From an uncultured Eubacteriales bacterium (GTDB lineage Bacteria; Bacillota; Clostridia; UBA1381): a DNA stretch of 7,248 nucleotides. This document shows, piece by piece, positions 4,953-7,248 of the stretch (position 1 is its first letter; each line of letters begins with the position of its first letter). The notes beneath the pieces are model-generated. The model had not been told where the DNA came from and made no database searches. It saw only the letters and a program-made list of their open reading frames with translations. Location of the stretch: contig USPO01000074.1 in the NCBI GenBank assembly GCA_900556575.1, positions 1-7,248 on the forward strand, given 5' to 3'. The position numbers were made by a program, and so were the translations under genes.

Positions 4953-6200
4953 CTAAATGCACTGAATTATAACCGTACTTCTGAATATTTTTTCCTTTTC
5001 GTCATATTCCCAAGACATTGTTCCGTTATAATCCTTTAACGCTTGTTTTACACTGCTTATACCTATACCATGAAGATTTTTATCTTTTTTATGAGTTTCT
5101 AATTTGCCGTCAATCACTACCGGCTTTTTATCCGATGAATTGCTTATTTTTATCACCACAAAATTTTCATTTACCGAATATATCATCATTTCTATTCTTT
5201 TATCGTTTGAATTTTGGCACCCCTCTATTGCATTATTTATTAAATTTGAAAAAATTGCTGCAGCATCTATATTTTTCAAAAATTTGAGCTGCACCTGAAT
5301 AGGCTGAATTGAAAACTGTATTTTGTTTCTTCGGCAATCCTCCATCTTTTTTGATAATACAATGTTTATCATATCATTATCTGTGTAATCATAAATATTA
5401 ATTTTTTCATTTTGAACCCTTAATGAATTAATATACTCTTTAGCCTTATCATTACCTTCATCAATTAAAGACAATAGAACATTTAAATGTTCATTTATAT
5501 CATGATTTAAGTGTTTCATTTCCAAATAGCTTTCAAGAGTCTTTTCATCCTTTTCATTTTGCAAACGCAGAGTTTCGTTTTCAAGATACTGTGCCATAAA
5601 TCTCTGATTTATGATAAATACAACTATATCGATAGCCGCACAGATACAGCATATCCCCAGCTTCATATAGTTTTTTCCCGTCATTTTCATTACAAAAAAT
5701 AAAACCAATATTGTTAATATCGGTATTACCGTCAGACATAAAGAATATCCCTCCGTATACTTTGCAGCGTTTTTAAATATATGTGTTAATATCATAATCC
5801 CCGCTATATATAACGATTTTCCTATTACCGTTAAAATCATTGACCGTAAAGCAGTTATTTCAATCAAATTTTCAGATGTAATGCCCAATTTGCCTATAAC
5901 TATTGCAGCAAATTCACATATAGCCGATAATACAGCAAGCATTACAGCCTGAAATATGGCCTTTTTTATATTTATATGGAAGCACCCAATAAATGCAAAA
6001 ACATTAATTACAAAAAATGTGATACCATTTATAATTATATTTCCAAATATACAGATAGCAAAATGACACATATATCCAAATGCAGCTATTCCAAAGCAAA
6101 ACAGTTTGCTTCTTTTTCTATAAAACAATGTATCCGCATAATAGAAAAATGCTATACATTCTATTACTATTCCTAAAATAAGTCCAAAGTCAACCCTCAT
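4953..6200 (-). CDS. GHKL-domain sensor histidine kinase (AgrC/VirS type)
   Basis: This 415-residue membrane kinase is the sensor of a peptide-type two-component system and should phosphorylate the LytTR regulator encoded just before it. About seven hydrophobic segments fill residues 5-198 (roughly 5-25, 33-52, 54-75, 81-103, 118-142, 152-171, 181-198), with no large external domain. A helical dimerisation stretch follows, with the phospho-acceptor motif LNHDINEHL (H233). The ATPase domain has the N box SNLINNAIEG (318-327, key N323) and the G box HGIGISSVKQAL (377-388). It is of the HATPase_c_5 type seen in AgrC. The ATG at 6200 overlaps the regulator's TGA as ATGA, with AGGAG 7 bases upstream; a start at 6218 would overlap that site. 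The overlap implies translational coupling. No agrB/agrD peptide genes are nearby, so the signal is unknown. Confidence 0.93.
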   Translation of the reverse strand: MRVDFGLILGIVIECIAFFYYADTLFYRKRSKLFCFGIAAFGYMCHFAICIFGNIIINGITFFVINVFAFIGCFHINIKKAIFQAVMLAVLSAICEFAAIVIGKLGITSENLIEITALRSMILTVIGKSLYIAGIMILTHIFKNAAKYTEGYSLCLTVIPILTILVLFFVMKMTGKNYMKLGICCICAAIDIVVFIINQRFMAQYLENETLRLQNEKDEKTLESYLEMKHLNHDINEHLNVLLSLIDEGNDKAKEYINSLRVQNEKINIYDYTDNDMINIVLSKKMEDCRRNKIQFSIQPIQVQLKFLKNIDAAAIFSNLINNAIEGCQNSNDKRIEMMIYSVNENFVVIKISNSSDKKPVVIDGKLETHKKDKNLHGIGISSVKQALKDYNGTMSWEYDEKEKIFRSTVIIQCI

Positions 6201-6916
6201 TGCTTTTCTCCTATCCATTTATAAAACAGCTTATTAAATCCGTCACGCTTTCGGCGTGATACATTAAACTCATATCTCTTATTTTGATACGAACATATAA
6301 CAGTATTGTCTATATAATTCTGTACATACATAAAATTTATATAATGCCCTCTATACGGTTCTCCGAAACTCTCGTAAACTTCCAGCTCTCTGCAAACGGA
6401 CTTATATGTATCATCTGTACGCAGCTCTCCGTTAACCGAAACTATTCGAGTTATTTTATTTTCTACATAGACATATATTATATTCCGCACTAAAATTTTT
6501 GTCTCAATTCCTCTGACGTTTACAGTTATCGAACTTTTTGCATTATTTAATTCTTTAATTGCGGCATCTATCCCCTTACCGAGCCGTACTTCATCTATCG
6601 GCTTTTTCCAGAAACGGAATGCACGAACATCAAAAGCATTATCGAGATACCTCCAATAATTTGTAATAAAAAATATTAAACAATTTTTGTTCTTCACTTT
6701 TAATTGCCTTGCGGTTTCAATTCCGTCGGCATAATCCATTTCTATATCAAGAAACACAATATCATAGTTTTCATCGGATTTAAGCAAATGTTCGGGACTG
6801 TTAAATTTAGCAGCGGAATATTTCATCCCCTTTTTGTTTAAAACATCTTTAATAAGTTTAAATTCGTTATTTAATGTAACAGTATTATCATCACATACGG
6901 CTATTTGCAGATTCAC
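6197..6916 (-). CDS. LytTR-family response regulator (AgrA/VirR type)
   Basis: This 239-residue regulator has a receiver domain at 1-~122 and a LytTR DNA-binding domain at about 129-237. In the receiver, D9 and D10 form the acidic pocket. FLDIEM (55-60) carries the phospho-acceptor D57. FIT (83-85) has the conserved threonine, and WKKP (103-106) the conserved lysine. The LytTR part shows VRNIIYVYVENKITRIV (143-159) and the characteristic GHYINFMYVQNYIDN (190-204), which in relatives reads more like hRSYIVNL. The start is GTG at 6916, 8 bases after GAGGAG; upstream TTG-type starts lack a ribosome binding site and would add residues before the receiver's first strand. The gene is first in the two-component operon and overlaps the kinase by 4 bases. 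Tandem repeats at 4912-4944 are its likely target. Confidence 0.93.
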   Translation of the reverse strand: MNLQIAVCDDNTVTLNNEFKLIKDVLNKKGMKYSAAKFNSPEHLLKSDENYDIVFLDIEMDYADGIETARQLKVKNKNCLIFFITNYWRYLDNAFDVRAFRFWKKPIDEVRLGKGIDAAIKELNNAKSSITVNVRGIETKILVRNIIYVYVENKITRIVSVNGELRTDDTYKSVCRELEVYESFGEPYRGHYINFMYVQNYIDNTVICSYQNKRYEFNVSRRKRDGFNKLFYKWIGEKQ

Positions 6917-7030
6917 ATTATCATCTCCTCGCAGAATATCAATCTGTATCAAATTATAGTAAAACAGACTTTATTTTAGCATAAAGCAACAGTAATTTTC
7001 AAATTTTCTTATTTATAGTAATTTTATTAA

Positions 7031-7059
7031 AGTATACCATACAAAATTTGATATGTCAA
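7031..7059 (-). promoter_or_regulatory. Sigma-A promoter of the two-component operon
   Basis: On the minus strand TTGACA (7054-7059), 17 bases, TATACT (7031-7036), preceded by TGG, giving an extended -10 TGGTATACT. The predicted leader is about 108 bases, AT-rich, with no recognisable riboswitch. A second TATAAT at 6953-6958 lacks a good -35. No copy of the ACCGCTCA repeat is seen here, so there is no sign of direct autoregulation through that motif. Confidence 0.75.
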
Positions 7060-7088
7060 GCATTATATAATTATTTTAAAAAATTCCC

Positions 7089-7117
7089 TTGACAAATCCA
7101 TTTCATAGTGGTATAAT
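7089..7117 (+). promoter_or_regulatory. Sigma-A promoter of the truncated plus-strand gene
   Basis: TTGACA (7089-7094), 17 bases, TATAAT (7112-7117), a perfect consensus with an extended -10 TGGTATAAT. It is divergent from the two-component promoter, with 29 bases between the two -35 hexamers. A dyad TGGTAT-A-ATACCA (7109-7121) overlaps the -10 and could be an operator. Confidence 0.85.
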
Positions 7118-7121
7118 ACCA
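7109..7121. promoter_or_regulatory. Palindrome over the -10, possible operator
   Basis: TGGTAT and ATACCA are perfect inverted arms around a single A. The symmetry extends to 7106-7124 with one mismatch. A repressor bound here would block the -10. Part of the symmetry is forced by the TATAAT itself, so the signal is moderate. The half-site TGGTATA recurs in the divergent promoter. Confidence 0.35.
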
Positions 7122-7165
7122 TTAATCCATACAGAGATTATATGATTTATATAAAGGAGTACAAT

Positions 7166-7248
7166 ATGAACAGAGAAGAAGCATTTGAATTACTGAAAAA
7201 ATATAACAAAGAACCGTTTCATATCCGCCATGCGTTGACCGTTGAAGG
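7166..7248 (+). CDS. N-terminus of a probable HD-domain hydrolase, cut by the window edge
   Basis: Only the first 27 codons are present and the frame is open at the right edge. AAAGGAG (7153-7159) lies 6 bases before the ATG. The start MNREEAFELLKKYNK followed by EPFHIRHALTVE resembles the opening of short HD/HDIG-domain phosphohydrolases common in Clostridia. In those proteins the histidine of the HIRHALTVE segment (H22) is the first metal ligand and the HD pair lies downstream. The HD motif itself is beyond the edge, so the call rests on this N-terminal resemblance. It has its own consensus promoter and is transcribed away from the two-component genes. Confidence 0.6.
   Translation, partial: MNREEAFELLKKYNKEPFHIRHALTVE

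Noticed and set aside
4940..4953. The palindrome GTAAAATTTTTTAC at the kinase stop codon as a terminator.
   Set aside because: The stem is only A-T rich, six pairs, and is followed by CGCTCAG rather than a T-run; it partly overlaps the direct repeat.
5018..5298. Plus-strand frames antisense to the kinase.
   Set aside because: They are low-complexity hydrophobic translations of the AT-rich opposite strand, without start signals, across the conserved ATPase domain.

Overview
The window is AT-rich DNA with short intergenic gaps, strong G-rich ribosome binding sites and near-consensus sigma-A promoters. Together with the proteins encoded (YlxM-Ffh-S16 core block, a GHKL/LytTR two-component pair, copper-amine-oxidase-type 'stalk' domain, LCP-like lipoprotein), this points to a low-GC Firmicute of the class Clostridia. 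A gut-type Lachnospiraceae or relative is my best guess. That is inference from gene style, not a database match. All complete genes lie on the minus strand; one truncated gene on the plus strand enters at the right edge.

Left third (1-2112): a housekeeping operon read right to left from a perfect consensus promoter (TTGACA-17-TATAAT, 2084-2112): ylxM, ffh and rpsP. It encodes the signal recognition particle GTPase, its usual small HTH partner, and ribosomal protein S16. The next gene of the operon lies beyond the left edge.

Middle (2233-4574): an accessory group of three exported proteins, none with an obvious catalytic site: a divergent LCP-family lipoprotein, a single-pass membrane-anchored protein of unknown function, and a secreted protein ending in a copper-amine-oxidase N-terminal-like domain. 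A good intrinsic terminator (2233-2270) closes the group. A weaker hairpin lies after the LCP-like gene.

Right third (4575-7248): a 378-base non-coding region, then a translationally coupled LytTR response regulator / GHKL histidine kinase pair of the AgrA/AgrC type, with no agrB or agrD in the window. The most informative element is in the non-coding region. Two exact 13-base direct repeats with a 20-base period lie directly behind the kinase stop codon and 10 bases upstream of a TTGACA-17-TATACT promoter. That promoter points at the LCP-like gene. This is the architecture of a LytTR-regulator binding site, so the simplest model is that the two-component system switches on the exported-protein genes next to it. 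The roughly 290-base stretch between this promoter and the LCP-like start has a second promoter and a dyad symmetry, and could make a long leader or a regulatory RNA.

Right edge: divergent sigma-A promoters share a TGGTATA extended -10. One drives the two-component operon, the other a truncated HD-domain-like gene (7166-7248).
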